Shown: in pieces, positions 36,822 to 46,087 of the stretch | Position numbering within the stretch: position 1 is the stretch's first letter | Layout of the letters: each line of letters starts with the position of its first letter | Assembly (NCBI RefSeq): GCF_014284155.1 | Contig: NZ_JACOFZ010000002.1 | Location: forward strand, 406,711 to 470,710 | DNA: 64,000 nucleotides | Source: Affinundibacterium nitidum | GTDB lineage: Bacteria; Pseudomonadota; Gammaproteobacteria; Burkholderiales; Burkholderiaceae_D | Direction of reading: 5' to 3' | Made by a program: the position numbers and the translations under genes | Notes under the pieces: model-generated | Database searches by the model: none | What the model saw: only the letters and a program-made list of their open reading frames with translations | Told to the model about the DNA's origin: nothing

Positions 36822-37115
36822 ATGGTTAAAGAGCTCAATTTGCGACTCAAAATTGTTGAAGAAGACTATCCCTTGCTTTATCAATTTTTAGTTTCTGAAA
36901 CCAACCAGATGCGCAGAACGCGAAAACTTTACACGCTCGCAGAAAATGCGTTACGAACACTACCTCAAGGAGAAGGAATAGCTGTAAAAATAAACACAAG
37001 GAACATACCAATCATCCCTCAACATGATCCGACACAACCAGAGACTTCGACGGTAACCGAAAGTGATCGACCGAAGCGAGGGTCATTTGCGGATTCATTT
37101 CAATTTGATGAGTAA
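36822..37115 (+). CDS. ParR/StbB-like adaptor of the ParM-like protein
   Basis: 97 residues. N-terminal half (LNLRLKIVEEDYPLLYQFLV ... RRTRKLYTLAENALRTL) resembles plasmid stability adaptors that bind a centromere; the C-terminus is proline/acid-rich and ends FADSFQFDE, a likely filament-binding tail. Positioned directly after the parM-like gene. It resembles the protein at 31787 in both halves (LY motif, arginine cluster, F-x-F-D tail). Confidence 0.65.
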   Translation: MVKELNLRLKIVEEDYPLLYQFLVSETNQMRRTRKLYTLAENALRTLPQGEGIAVKINTRNIPIIPQHDPTQPETSTVTESDRPKRGSFADSFQFDE

Positions 37116-37123
37116 AGGGCTAT

Positions 37124-37444
37124 GTGCGATACAGAATGATGAGGAAACTTATTGCGATGTGTCGCCTCAGTCTAAATTCCACCCATTCGTCATATACGCA
37201 AATAAACAGGGTTCTTAACTACTATGTCGATGAAGATCAAATAGAGTACGCAGCGCGATGTAAGTTATTTTTCTCTTCTAAAGGCATCGATGTACTGAAT
37301 GCCTTTGAAGTGACTAGAAGCGAACCGACATCTCCCCACATAAAAAACAAGAGGATCATTTTTTTCTCAACAATTCTGTGCTCGTCTTTCAAGCAGCAAG
37401 AAATTTTCGTTCATTTGACACGAGATCGATTTGTGAAAAACTAA
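37124..37444 (+). CDS. Hypothetical protein downstream of ParMR
   Basis: 106 residues, first possible start GTG at 37124 with later ATGs at 37136 and 37139. No recognised domain. Its 3' end and the following 50 bp (coding for HLTRDRFVKN and beyond) recur in degenerate form at 58370-58440, which suggests a real gene of the element with a remnant elsewhere. Confidence 0.4.
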   Translation: MRYRMMRKLIAMCRLSLNSTHSSYTQINRVLNYYVDEDQIEYAARCKLFFSSKGIDVLNAFEVTRSEPTSPHIKNKRIIFFSTILCSSFKQQEIFVHLTRDRFVKN

Positions 37445-37529
37445 GCCTGTCAGATCGCAAAATAAAATGTGTACGCGACCTCGACATTTACATAGTCAAC
37501 ACGAATTAATCTTTATATTGGAGAATCAA

Positions 37530-37808
37530 ATGCTCGACCTACTACTAAGACAAATCATCGTTTTTTCCTCTATCTTCTTTGTCGTTTTCGTCTTCTATCG
37601 GATCATGAGCGCGCCCCAACGCCGCTGGATGTCGTATCCAACGCTTGAAGAGTATTGGAAACAAAATCCCACTTGCAAAACTGCCCGGGGCACTAAGTGT
37701 CACTACTGTCACTCCGGACATATCCGACAGTTTGGTGTGACAGATAACCGCGATAATCGACGAATTCATTTCTGCAATCAATGCAATCACGGTCTCTATA
37801 GAAGCTAA
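37530..37808 (+). CDS. Membrane-anchored zinc-ribbon protein
   Basis: 92 residues from the ATG at 37530, which has GGAG 8 bases upstream. One N-terminal membrane helix (LLLRQIIVFSSIFFVVFVFY) and a C-terminal zinc ribbon formed by C-x2-C (KCHYCHSGH) and C-x2-C (FCNQCNHG). Likely integral inner-membrane protein with a cytoplasmic metal-binding domain. Similar small proteins are common on conjugative elements. Confidence 0.65.
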   Translation: MLDLLLRQIIVFSSIFFVVFVFYRIMSAPQRRWMSYPTLEEYWKQNPTCKTARGTKCHYCHSGHIRQFGVTDNRDNRRIHFCNQCNHGLYRS

Positions 37809-37816
37809 CTACAAAA

Positions 37817-37845
37817 AGAAAGCGAACTCATGTTCGCTTTCTTAG
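37817..37845 (+). terminator. Rho-independent terminator
   Basis: AAGAAAGCGAAC-TCAT-GTTCGCTTTCTT, a perfect 12-bp stem with T-rich right arm, directly after the zinc-ribbon gene. Confidence 0.8.
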
Positions 37846-37884
37846 GGCACTTAACTAGTAAATGAAAATATGAAAGGATCAAAA

Positions 37885-38184
37885 ATGCTAAGCATGCTTA
37901 TTCGAGAAGTCGACATCGTCATCCAAGACGCTAAGCTATCGATCATAGTGGCCATCGGATGCCTAGGGGCAGCCTGTTTTAACGCAATCCAGTTTGACCA
38001 AGATACCGGTCTATCTCATGAACTACGGGCACTCCAATGCATCGTCATCGCTAGCGGCCTTTTGGTGGGTAGTACGATTAAAAACACCACAGCAAAAGGA
38101 CAACACGCTAGAAAGGTTTGGGGATTTGGTAGCATCCTCATCGCGATGCTCATTAGTGCATCGAAAATCTTCCTACCTAGCTAG
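37885..38184 (+). CDS. Small three-helix membrane protein
   Basis: 99 residues from ATG 37885 (AAAGGA upstream). Hydrophobic stretches near residues 18-35, 51-70 and 80-97 (SIIVAIGCLGAACF, IVIASGLLVGSTI, GSILIAMLISASKIF). Function unknown. Last recognisable gene of the ParMR element on this side. Confidence 0.55.
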   Translation: MLSMLIREVDIVIQDAKLSIIVAIGCLGAACFNAIQFDQDTGLSHELRALQCIVIASGLLVGSTIKNTTAKGQHARKVWGFGSILIAMLISASKIFLPS

Positions 38185-38686
38185 CGAAACATCTCCAAGG
38201 TCGGCTGACACATCACTGTTAGCCGACTTGACTTTTCTTTAGGCCGCCCTGTCCCTTCGATCTTCTGATTCTCCCTGAGCGCGCCTCAATGGACCTAACT
38301 CGATAAAACGCGATCTAACCAGAGCCTTTTCTTTCAATCACATGACTTCGACACTTGGTGGCTTCTCTTCCTCATAATAATATCGAGGCCATAGTCGATG
38401 TTTTCATCTCAAGTGATCGAGCATAGTCGTCAATAGGCTGACGCACTGTCCACTATTTGAAACCACGTTCTTCACTAAAACAATATCATCGCCATCGACA
38501 CCATTTCGTCATCAAAATAGGCCGCTCAACACAAACTCAGTGGCACCAATCTCGGTTCAAAGAACAACACCTCCTTTCCCTATCGGTGACGTCACCGTTG
38601 TGTCATACACGTCAATTAGACTTCGCGACGTTGACTGAAATTACTTCTTTTCGATATCCAACTCTCTTTCTTTGATGGGATTTTCT
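38185..38686. other. Intergenic region upstream of TonB receptor gene
   Basis: About 500 bp without a supported gene; presumably holds the receptor promoter. A frame at 38457-38675 has no ribosome site. Confidence 0.35.
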
Positions 38687-41083
38687 ATGCGCAAGCTTTT
38701 TATCAAACCACGAACATCAAGTATGATCGTTTTCGCCGCCTCCGCTCTGTGTTTGATACAAGCGAATAGCGCATTGGCTCAGGACGTCGCTGCTACGGTC
38801 ACCGCGCCAGAGGGCGCCGCTAATGCGGATCAAGCGTCGGTCAATACCGTGGAAATTTCCTCTAAAAAAACACGCTCGATCGTCGCCATGGGTTCCACTG
38901 AAATTCAAAAAATCCTGCCAGGTGTCAATCCATTAAAAGCATTGCAAACCCTGCCTGGTGTCTCTTTCCAAACTGCCGACCCATGGGGTAACAACGAACA
39001 GAATTTATTGTTGTTCGTACACGGCTTTAATGGTCAACAGTTAGGCTACACCATGGACGGTGTACCGCTCGGCGATCAACAGTATGGCAACTACAATGGT
39101 TTAGCGCCGCATCGTGCTGTGACCAGTGAAAACGTGCGTCGCGTAGTATTAGCGACAGGCGCTGGTGATCTCGGTACAGCATCCACCAGCAATCTTGGCG
39201 GCGCGATCGAGACCTATTCAAGTGATCCGATGGCAGAACGCAACTTCAATGTGCAGCAGACGGTGGGGAGTCACAGCGCTTCCCGCACATTCGTGCGTTT
39301 TGATACGGGCGACCTTGGCAATGGAAATAGTGCCTATATCTCAGTTCTCCATCATAAGGCGAAGGCCTGGGACTTTGATGGCCGTCAAAGTAATGACCAA
39401 GTGAACGCCAAGTTCATCCACAATTCCGAATCCGGCAAGTTCACGGCTTTCGCTGATTGGTCCGACAAGACGGAACCAAATGAAGACAGTATTTTGCACC
39501 GCGCTGATCTCGTGTCACCGTACACACGCCCATTTTTGTATCCAGACTTCGCCGCAGCATTAAAATATCTGAGTGCGACTGGCGCGCCACCAGCCTCCGT
39601 GGGACCCAATTTTCAGAACTACTATAGTGACGCACAGCGCACCGACAAACTCGCTTACATTAAGTACGAAGCGTTCCTAGGCGATAATTTGACATGGTCG
39701 AATCAATATTACTACCATCACAATGATGGTGTCGGTGTCGTCGCAGGACCCATCAATCAAGCAGGATTGCCTGGTTTGTTCGCTGTGTATTATCCAAATC
39801 AAAATTTGAAACAGTTGTTTGGCAATTCCGGTTACGCCACACGTACCACTGAATACAACATCAACCGCGATGGTTTCATTTCTACACTGCGTTTGGAATT
39901 AGGCGATCATGCGATCGAAGCGGGCGCGTGGTATGAGCATAATCGCTCAGGAACCTTTCGTCGTTGGTATGCGTTTGATGTGAATAATCCAAGTTCACCG
40001 TACACACGTCCTGGCAATTTGGCTCAGCCTATCATTACCCAGTATGCCAGTAAGATTGATAACGAGGTCATCCAATTCCATGTGCAAGATGATTGGAAAC
40101 TACGGTCAGACTTAAGCCTCCAAGCCGGTTTTAAATCGAGCCTGCAATTTGCGAAAGGTACCTTCCCTATCCAACAATTGCCCGCAGCGATTGGCAGCGG
40201 ATCAACTGGTTTGCCAGAAGGCGAAATTGATACCAAGAAGTGGTTCTTACCACAAATTGGTGTGCGTTGGGATGTTTCCTCGAACGATCAAGTTTTCGCG
40301 AACATTCAAAAAAATATGCGCCAATTTGTGACCTATGGTGCAGGTGGCCTTTCCCCTTGGAGTTTGGCCAGCCAGCCAGCGTTCAAACTCTTTGCAGACA
40401 CTGCCAAGCCAGAAACCTCGCTGATTTACGAATTGGGATTACGTGACAATCGCCAACTAGATATGGGCCCGCTCACTAGTTTTGAAGGCCAAATCAGTCT
40501 CTATCATGTCGACTTCAGCAATCGTTTGTTAGCGATTAGTTCCAACCCGATCATTACATCCTTTGTCGGCGGCACGACCCTCTTGGCCAACGTTGGTAGC
40601 GTTAAAACGGATGGTATTGATATTGCTAGCACGCTGCATTTTGGCCGCGATTTTTCTTTCTACAATGCCTTGTCGTTCAATAGCTCGAAATATCAAAACA
40701 ATTACACGTCCGGTACGAGCTTGGTACTCACTGCAGACAAGTCGATTCCAGGTTCGCCTGAATGGATGAACAAGTTTGTCGCGACCGCGAATTTTGGTGA
40801 CACGGAAGTACAATTGTCCGGGGATTATGTGGGTCGCCGCTATGCAACTTACACGAACGACATGTCCATTCCGAGTTACTTCTTACTCGGTTTGACGGTG
40901 ACTGGAAAATTGCCAGCGCCAGCGAGCTTTGTTAAAAATTTACGTTGGACCTTGGCGCTGACCAATGTGGCAGATCGCAAAGGGATTTTGCAAATCAATG
41001 GTAGCTATGTCGCGAGTGGTAGTTATGCAAGCTATTCAATCCCGCCGCGCCAAGGTTTCCTGACATTGAAGGCAGACTTCTAA
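38687..41083 (+). CDS. TonB-dependent outer-membrane receptor
   Basis: About 798 residues. Signal peptide (MRKLFIK ... NSALA), then a plug domain with ILPGVNPLKALQTLPGV and VRRVVLATGAGDLGTAS-type segments, and a long beta-barrel ending in an aromatic F terminus (GFLTLKADF). The ATG at 38687 has TGGGA upstream; an ATG at 38675 is in frame. Its stop overlaps the start of the glycerophosphodiester phosphodiesterase gene (TAATG at 41081-41085), so the two are coupled. The substrate is inferred to be a phosphodiester or phosphate-containing ligand from this coupling; siderophores are not suggested by context. Confidence 0.93.
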   Translation: MRKLFIKPRTSSMIVFAASALCLIQANSALAQDVAATVTAPEGAANADQASVNTVEISSKKTRSIVAMGSTEIQKILPGVNPLKALQTLPGVSFQTADPWGNNEQNLLLFVHGFNGQQLGYTMDGVPLGDQQYGNYNGLAPHRAVTSENVRRVVLATGAGDLGTASTSNLGGAIETYSSDPMAERNFNVQQTVGSHSASRTFVRFDTGDLGNGNSAYISVLHHKAKAWDFDGRQSNDQVNAKFIHNSESGKFTAFADWSDKTEPNEDSILHRADLVSPYTRPFLYPDFAAALKYLSATGAPPASVGPNFQNYYSDAQRTDKLAYIKYEAFLGDNLTWSNQYYYHHNDGVGVVAGPINQAGLPGLFAVYYPNQNLKQLFGNSGYATRTTEYNINRDGFISTLRLELGDHAIEAGAWYEHNRSGTFRRWYAFDVNNPSSPYTRPGNLAQPIITQYASKIDNEVIQFHVQDDWKLRSDLSLQAGFKSSLQFAKGTFPIQQLPAAIGSGSTGLPEGEIDTKKWFLPQIGVRWDVSSNDQVFANIQKNMRQFVTYGAGGLSPWSLASQPAFKLFADTAKPETSLIYELGLRDNRQLDMGPLTSFEGQISLYHVDFSNRLLAISSNPIITSFVGGTTLLANVGSVKTDGIDIASTLHFGRDFSFYNALSFNSSKYQNNYTSGTSLVLTADKSIPGSPEWMNKFVATANFGDTEVQLSGDYVGRRYATYTNDMSIPSYFLLGLTVTGKLPAPASFVKNLRWTLALTNVADRKGILQINGSYVASGSYASYSIPPRQGFLTLKADF

Positions 41084-42222
41084 TGGCAGCCGTTCTGCTC
41101 TCGCAGCGTTCACAAGGGCGCCGCCGCTTCCTTAAAGCCACCGCCGCAGGCGCTTTAATGGCAGCGGCACCGAGTTTTGCGCAAGGTAAAGTGAACCGAT
41201 TAAACGCCAATACCAAGCCACTTTTGCTTGCACACCGAGGCGCTAGCGCCGTACGTCCAGAACATACGCTCGCCGCGTATGCCAAGGCCATCGCCGATGG
41301 TGCCGATTATGTCGAACCAGACTTAGTCATGACAAAAGACGGGGTTTTAGTCGCGCGTCATGAGAATTATTTGTCTGAAACCACCGACGTTGGCACTCGG
41401 CCGGAGTTTGCCAATCGGCGCACCGTTAAAACCATCGATGGTGAAACGCATGATGGGTGGTTTGTCGACGACTTCACCTTCGCCGAACTCAAACAGCTGC
41501 GCGCTGTAGAACGATTGGCGACGATTCGCTCCGCCAATTGCGCCTACAACGGTCAATTTCAGATTCCCTCGCTCGAAGAAATTATTGATTTTGTCGCAGC
41601 CGAATCCGCTACACGTGGACGTGTCATTGGCATTATTCCAGAACTAAAAAGTTCGACTTACTTTGCCAGCGTTGGTTTGCCGATGGAAGACGCATTTGTA
41701 TCGACTCTATTGGCACACGAATATAGCCGACGCGCGCCGATCGAAATCCAATCGTTCGAAGTGGCGAATTTGAAATACCTGCGCAAAAAGCTTGGTCGTC
41801 CCAAGAATATGACCTTAATGCAATTGGTGTTGAACACGCCAGAAAGGCCAAGTGACGTTGCTGCAGCCAATGGTCGCACAACGTTTGCCCACATGATAAC
41901 CCCCGCAGGGATGCGCGAGATCGCTCAGTATGCCGACGTCATCGCGCCACCGACGCGCGCTGTGATCCCATTGGGCAAAGACCAACGCCTGACAGCACCG
42001 ACGTCGCTAGTCACCGATGCCCATCAAGCGGGACTACTTGTCCATGTATGGACCTTCCGTCCTGAAAACATTTTTCTTGCAGCAGATTTCCGCAACGATG
42101 CGGGCATGCATGCACGCAATGAAGCGGGCTCGATTGCAGAGATGAAGCGCTACATCGAGACTGGTATTGATGGGTTTTTCAGCGATGATTCAGCATTAGG
42201 ACGCCTTGCCATTGATACCTAA
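41083..42222 (+). CDS. glpQ: Exported glycerophosphodiester phosphodiesterase
   Basis: 379 residues of the GDPD family, which hydrolyses glycerophosphodiesters to glycerol 3-phosphate and alcohol. A twin-arginine signal (GRRRFLKATAAG) precedes LLLAHRGASAVRPEHTLAAY, with the catalytic HR and the acidic YVEPDLVMTKDG metal-binding segment; a second histidine follows in ARHENYLS. The length matches periplasmic GlpQ. It is translationally coupled with the TonB receptor upstream, consistent with periplasmic processing of an imported phosphodiester. The gene symbol is by family. Confidence 0.9.
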   Translation: MAAVLLSQRSQGRRRFLKATAAGALMAAAPSFAQGKVNRLNANTKPLLLAHRGASAVRPEHTLAAYAKAIADGADYVEPDLVMTKDGVLVARHENYLSETTDVGTRPEFANRRTVKTIDGETHDGWFVDDFTFAELKQLRAVERLATIRSANCAYNGQFQIPSLEEIIDFVAAESATRGRVIGIIPELKSSTYFASVGLPMEDAFVSTLLAHEYSRRAPIEIQSFEVANLKYLRKKLGRPKNMTLMQLVLNTPERPSDVAAANGRTTFAHMITPAGMREIAQYADVIAPPTRAVIPLGKDQRLTAPTSLVTDAHQAGLLVHVWTFRPENIFLAADFRNDAGMHARNEAGSIAEMKRYIETGIDGFFSDDSALGRLAIDT

Positions 42223-42288
42223 CCCAATGAGAATCGAGTGGCCCCTTCTTTCACGGCTCACCCGATTTTCCTTTTCACCTGCTCAGCA

Positions 42289-42317
42289 AAGTTCAGCCTT
42301 GAAACAGGGCTGAACTT
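42289..42317. terminator. Probable terminator hairpin between convergent genes
   Basis: AAGTTCAGCC-N9-GGCTGAACTT, 10-bp perfect stem. It has no long T-run. Lies between the GDPD gene and the convergent phosphoesterase gene; the rest of 42223-42527 is empty. Confidence 0.5.
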
Positions 42318-42527
42318 CGACGTTTTCATACCTCTCAAACGTTAAATAGAAACAGACTGGTATCTTCTGCTCTGATTGGGGAGCGTGTTCCAACGGAACT
42401 CTCCCATCTTGATGACGCCACAAAGCTCGTCTATTGGAAAGAGAGCATCCGCTCGCTACAACTGAGCAGCGCTCTCTTGTGGGGGAACTGTCCATCGATA
42501 GACAGAATACTTCGTCTGTATTAACTC

Positions 42528-43757
42528 TTAAAAACTCGCGGTCAAGGTCACACCGCTAAAGCTAGCATAGGCATTCACTAAAACATAGTAGGTGCCTGCC
42601 GCTGGCGAAGTGATAGAAATGGTCTCCACCGACGTCGACCCATCCGACTTTTTCAAATAAGAAGTAGTCGACGGCGCCGTTCCCAATTGAGCGTAGATAT
42701 CTGCATCACCTGTCCCGCCAGTAGTTTTGATTGTCAAACTGCTGCGCCCTGCTGGGACGGTAATTTGATAAAGATTGCTGCTGCCTTTTGTCAATGCAAC
42801 TCCCGTCACTGGCACACCGTTAGTCAACGGTGTTGCACTCGGTGGGCTGACGGTCCCCCATGGATCAACTATCGCAGAAGCAGAAGCAGCGTTGCCAATA
42901 GGTGAGAGACCATACATATCTTCTAGGGTACGCAGGACGCTGTAGTGGTTGATATTGGTGCTATACACTGCTGGGCTAATTTTCGCGCCAACGAAAATAG
43001 TCGAAATGTGATTGGCTACTTGGAAATCATCCTCATCCCACGTCAGTATCAGAAGACTGTTATGTGTTTTTGCCCACTGCACATAGGCGTCGAGCTTGGT
43101 CTTTAACCATGTGTCACCCGTATTGGTTGGGCAATCGTGGTTGTCGTTACACAGATTAGGAATCACAAAGGACACCGTGGGTAACTTCGTAAAGTCGCTA
43201 GGGAAAGCGGTGAATGGCTGATTGCTCGCCGCTGGTACATTGCTAAAATTGACCCACGGATTATGTTTGCGGGCATATTTTGCAACACTACATCCGGTAT
43301 ACCCAACGCTTGGCATATCTTCTGAGTAACCTGCAAAAGTAAAACCAGCACCAATGAGTTGGCTTGCTAAGTTGGCTTTAGAAAAACTCTTTGGACAGCT
43401 ATCATCAGTGACCCCTTGGGTCGAACCAGAAAATAGACCAATATAGTTTGGTTGGCTTGGATGAGTGATGCCATGCGAATTGGAAAAATAGGCGCCTGCT
43501 TTGGCTAAAGAGTTGATATAGGGAGCATTCGCATTTCCAATCACTTGATCGGCACTTTGATTTTCCATGATGACGATCACCACATGGTCATACCGTGGAA
43601 TGGTCTGCGCTTGGGCAGTCACCCATGTTGTTGCCACGATGGCCGTGGCACTTAGCACTGTTTTTACTAAGTGGCGGCACATTGTGGGCAAGTCTCGTAG
43701 CCCCAAAGTTTGGTTGGCCAGTAGGTGCGCTTGAAGTCTATGTAATTTCGTCAGCAT
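42528..43757 (-). CDS. Secreted phosphoesterase (acid phosphatase-like) with C-terminal PPC domain
   Basis: 409 residues. A phosphoesterase-family (PF04185-like) domain contains HVVIVIMENQSADQVIG, THPSQPNYIGLFSG and a WDEDDF metal-binding segment; C-terminal 85 residues look like a bacterial pre-peptidase (PPC) beta domain (GDADIYAQLG, GTYYVLVNAY). A signal peptide begins at the internal ATG 43682 (CRHLVKTVLSATAIV ... AQAQ), so the true start may be there rather than 43757. It likely releases phosphate from external esters and fits next to the TonB/GDPD pair. Confidence 0.85.
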   Translation of the reverse strand: MLTKLHRLQAHLLANQTLGLRDLPTMCRHLVKTVLSATAIVATTWVTAQAQTIPRYDHVVIVIMENQSADQVIGNANAPYINSLAKAGAYFSNSHGITHPSQPNYIGLFSGSTQGVTDDSCPKSFSKANLASQLIGAGFTFAGYSEDMPSVGYTGCSVAKYARKHNPWVNFSNVPAASNQPFTAFPSDFTKLPTVSFVIPNLCNDNHDCPTNTGDTWLKTKLDAYVQWAKTHNSLLILTWDEDDFQVANHISTIFVGAKISPAVYSTNINHYSVLRTLEDMYGLSPIGNAASASAIVDPWGTVSPPSATPLTNGVPVTGVALTKGSSNLYQITVPAGRSSLTIKTTGGTGDADIYAQLGTAPSTTSYLKKSDGSTSVETISITSPAAGTYYVLVNAYASFSGVTLTASF

Positions 43758-44468
43758 TTTCCCATTTCCTTATATGTTGTTGGATTATTGGTGATCGCAC
43801 ACCTCGAACTCTTGTGCCAGATACTGCTTGAGTACGACTTGGCGATCTGAACCATTATCCGATGGGAATATTAAAATTTCATGACTTTTATTATTTTATT
43901 TATGATATTTATCCTGAGAAATCTGGTGGACTTTTCTGATTAAAAGAGAGTGAAGGTACTCATGTAACTTTTCGCTACGGACATCTTAAGCTTCAGTGGA
44001 CTACGAATCGTCTTAGGAACGTTAAAACACCCTTCTGATCGTTAAAAGTAGGTTCATCGGACTTCCCCACATTTAGCGAACGGTTAATCATGTCAAAACT
44101 AAAAAGGTTGACGCGATGAAAAAAGTGCTCACGATCCGTCCAAAAGTCTACCCGGGTAGACTTCGTCGGTCGAAAAAGCATTGAAGTTTGCGATTAGTAG
44201 GCTTCCTGCCCCCTGTTCCGGTCAAGTTCAAAAAATGTTTCTCTACCCTAATGTGCGGTAGGAACCACGATAGGCGGTTGGATCGGTTCCAAAATCGAGA
44301 CTGCTATTTACAACACTGGAGAAAATGCAGTGCCCAAAACGCTAAATAGAGTGAAACCAAAATTTTTAATTGAACTTGAAAATCAAAAGTACGACAACGC
44401 ACAGATTGGCGTACCGCTCTTACCTAATCATTGAAGAGACAAAAAAGAAAATCGAGAGCACCGAAGAA
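43758..44468. other. Intergenic region with isolated palindrome
   Basis: About 700 bp with no supported gene. It includes the palindrome at 44144-44163. Frames in it lack ribosome sites. Confidence 0.35.
44144..44163. repeat. Isolated palindrome AAGTCTACCCGGGTAGACTT
   Basis: 20-bp perfect palindrome identical to the core of the array element at 32260, found about 12 kb outside the array and about 325 bp upstream of the fatty acid hydroxylase gene. Confidence 0.85.
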
Positions 44469-45011
44469 ATGAAAATTTATATTCCGACAAATAGCAAGCT
44501 TATGTATATCGCCGATCTTCTCTTTTATGGCATAACAATTTTGGTACTCTCGGTATTTCTACTATTTGCTGCTCCACGAAATCAAGCGCTAGGGCTATCT
44601 CTTCTGATTTTATGCGGTTTGCTTTCATGGACTGGTTTGGAGTATCTCATTCACCGTTTTATCTTGCACGGGGTGCTGCCGTTCGAACGCTGGCATCAAG
44701 AACATCATCGGTTTCCATCCGCATTGATACGAACACCGACGATTCTGAGTGCGAGTTTGATCTTACTATTAGTATTTTTCCCAATATCATTGTTTAGTGA
44801 GAATGTGTGGCAAGCCTGCGCCTTGACTTTAGGTTTGCTTGCTGGTTACTTCACCTACTCAATGACACATCATGCAATCCATCACTGGCATGCGAATAGC
44901 ACTTGGCTCAAGCGCCGCCAAGAATGGCATGGCTTGCATCATGATCTAGATGAGCCTAGGCGCTATGGTGTAACAAGTGAATTTTGGGACTGGATTTTTC
45001 GTAGTCGCTAA
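44469..45011 (+). CDS. Fatty acid hydroxylase/sterol desaturase family membrane protein
   Basis: About 180 residues from the ATG at 44469 (frame open from 44370). Three or four membrane helices and the eight-histidine di-iron signature: HRFILH, HQEHH, HHAIHH and HGLHHD. Such enzymes hydroxylate or desaturate lipids or carotenoids using oxygen. The substrate cannot be told from sequence. Convergent with the Stealth gene. Confidence 0.85.
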   Translation: MKIYIPTNSKLMYIADLLFYGITILVLSVFLLFAAPRNQALGLSLLILCGLLSWTGLEYLIHRFILHGVLPFERWHQEHHRFPSALIRTPTILSASLILLLVFFPISLFSENVWQACALTLGLLAGYFTYSMTHHAIHHWHANSTWLKRRQEWHGLHHDLDEPRRYGVTSEFWDWIFRSR

Positions 45012-45034
45012 CTGAACCTTTTGTTCAGCATATA

Positions 45035-46087
45035 TTATTGTGATCCGACCGCCTTAGACTCCCTAACGCCGATGGACGATGAAGCCGTTGAGTGACGGAA
45101 TAGCAATTCAAACTTCGACGGCTCAGGCAATAATTTTTTTAGCGTCTGGGCGACTCTGAGTAAACGAAAATCGTTTTCTGACGCGTCATCACAGGTATCG
45201 TTGATACAAAAAAACGGTAGCTCGCCGAATTGCGCAAGCAGCGCATCGAACTGTAGTTTGGCCTCGTTGCCTCCCGTATTAATATGCAAGGGATCTAACA
45301 CTATTTGTTGGGCGACGCCGATCTCTACCATCCAGCGCGGAACCAGATCAGGGACAATCGCTGGCGATCGCCATGTACGGAATGTTGTGGAACGCACCTG
45401 TGCGAACAATTCTGGTGCAATTTTCTCAAGCTCAAACATCACGCTCCTGAGCATAGGACGGGGGGAATGCGAATACACGCGTGGATCATGACGGTAGGTC
45501 GGATAGCGCTGCGACAGCCAAGTCTTCGATAGTATCGATGCATTAACCAATGCAGACTCCTGGGGCTGTAGGGCTTCGTAGTCTGGTATCGAATTAATCT
45601 CAGAAAAGATTCTGAGACAGTCACCAAACCACCAATCGGGATCAACATTTGCACCGAAAAAAACATCATCGTTGAGATAAATGAATTTTTCCGACAGGCC
45701 GGGGATATGGTGCAGGTAAGATTCGATATGGCCTGAGTCAAACACCGGCCCTAGTGTATTCCGAATCAAATCTCGATGGTCAATAATCGTGATATCGTCC
45801 GACGCGCGTAGCCAAGATGGAGTCTGATTGTCGCTAACGATATAGACATGGCCGTGGTCAGGGAAAAATTTTTCCAGTGCTCTTAGGTTAAAGAGCAGTT
45901 CTCCATTGTCGCGATATCTGCCAGCTGTGTTTCCGTGCGCAGCCAACTCATGCGGATTTTCGATTACCCATTGAGCATATTCTTTCTCACGTTTTATTTG
46001 CCACATCGGATCAGTACCATCTACCCATAGATAGACAATATCAATTTTTTCCACAACCTTTTGTTCGTCGTTCATTAGGCCAGCCAT
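45035..46087 (-). CDS. Stealth-family polysaccharide phosphotransferase
   Basis: 350 residues with Stealth conserved regions: CR1 VDIVYLWVDGTDP-W near the N-terminus, CR2 ELLFNLRALEKFFP ... VYIVSDNQTPSWL ... FIYLNDDVFFG, and later CR3-like segments. The family transfers hexose-1-phosphate to make phosphate-linked capsular polymers. The start at 46087 could be an ATG shortly downstream. It stands alone without other capsule genes, so may modify a surface polymer made elsewhere, or be acquired. Confidence 0.88.
   Translation of the reverse strand: MAGLMNDEQKVVEKIDIVYLWVDGTDPMWQIKREKEYAQWVIENPHELAAHGNTAGRYRDNGELLFNLRALEKFFPDHGHVYIVSDNQTPSWLRASDDITIIDHRDLIRNTLGPVFDSGHIESYLHHIPGLSEKFIYLNDDVFFGANVDPDWWFGDCLRIFSEINSIPDYEALQPQESALVNASILSKTWLSQRYPTYRHDPRVYSHSPRPMLRSVMFELEKIAPELFAQVRSTTFRTWRSPAIVPDLVPRWMVEIGVAQQIVLDPLHINTGGNEAKLQFDALLAQFGELPFFCINDTCDDASENDFRLLRVAQTLKKLLPEPSKFELLFRHSTASSSIGVRESKAVGSQ

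Noticed and set aside
42687-42905. Plus-strand frame inside the phosphoesterase
   Set aside because: Shadow of the PPC-domain coding sequence on the other strand.
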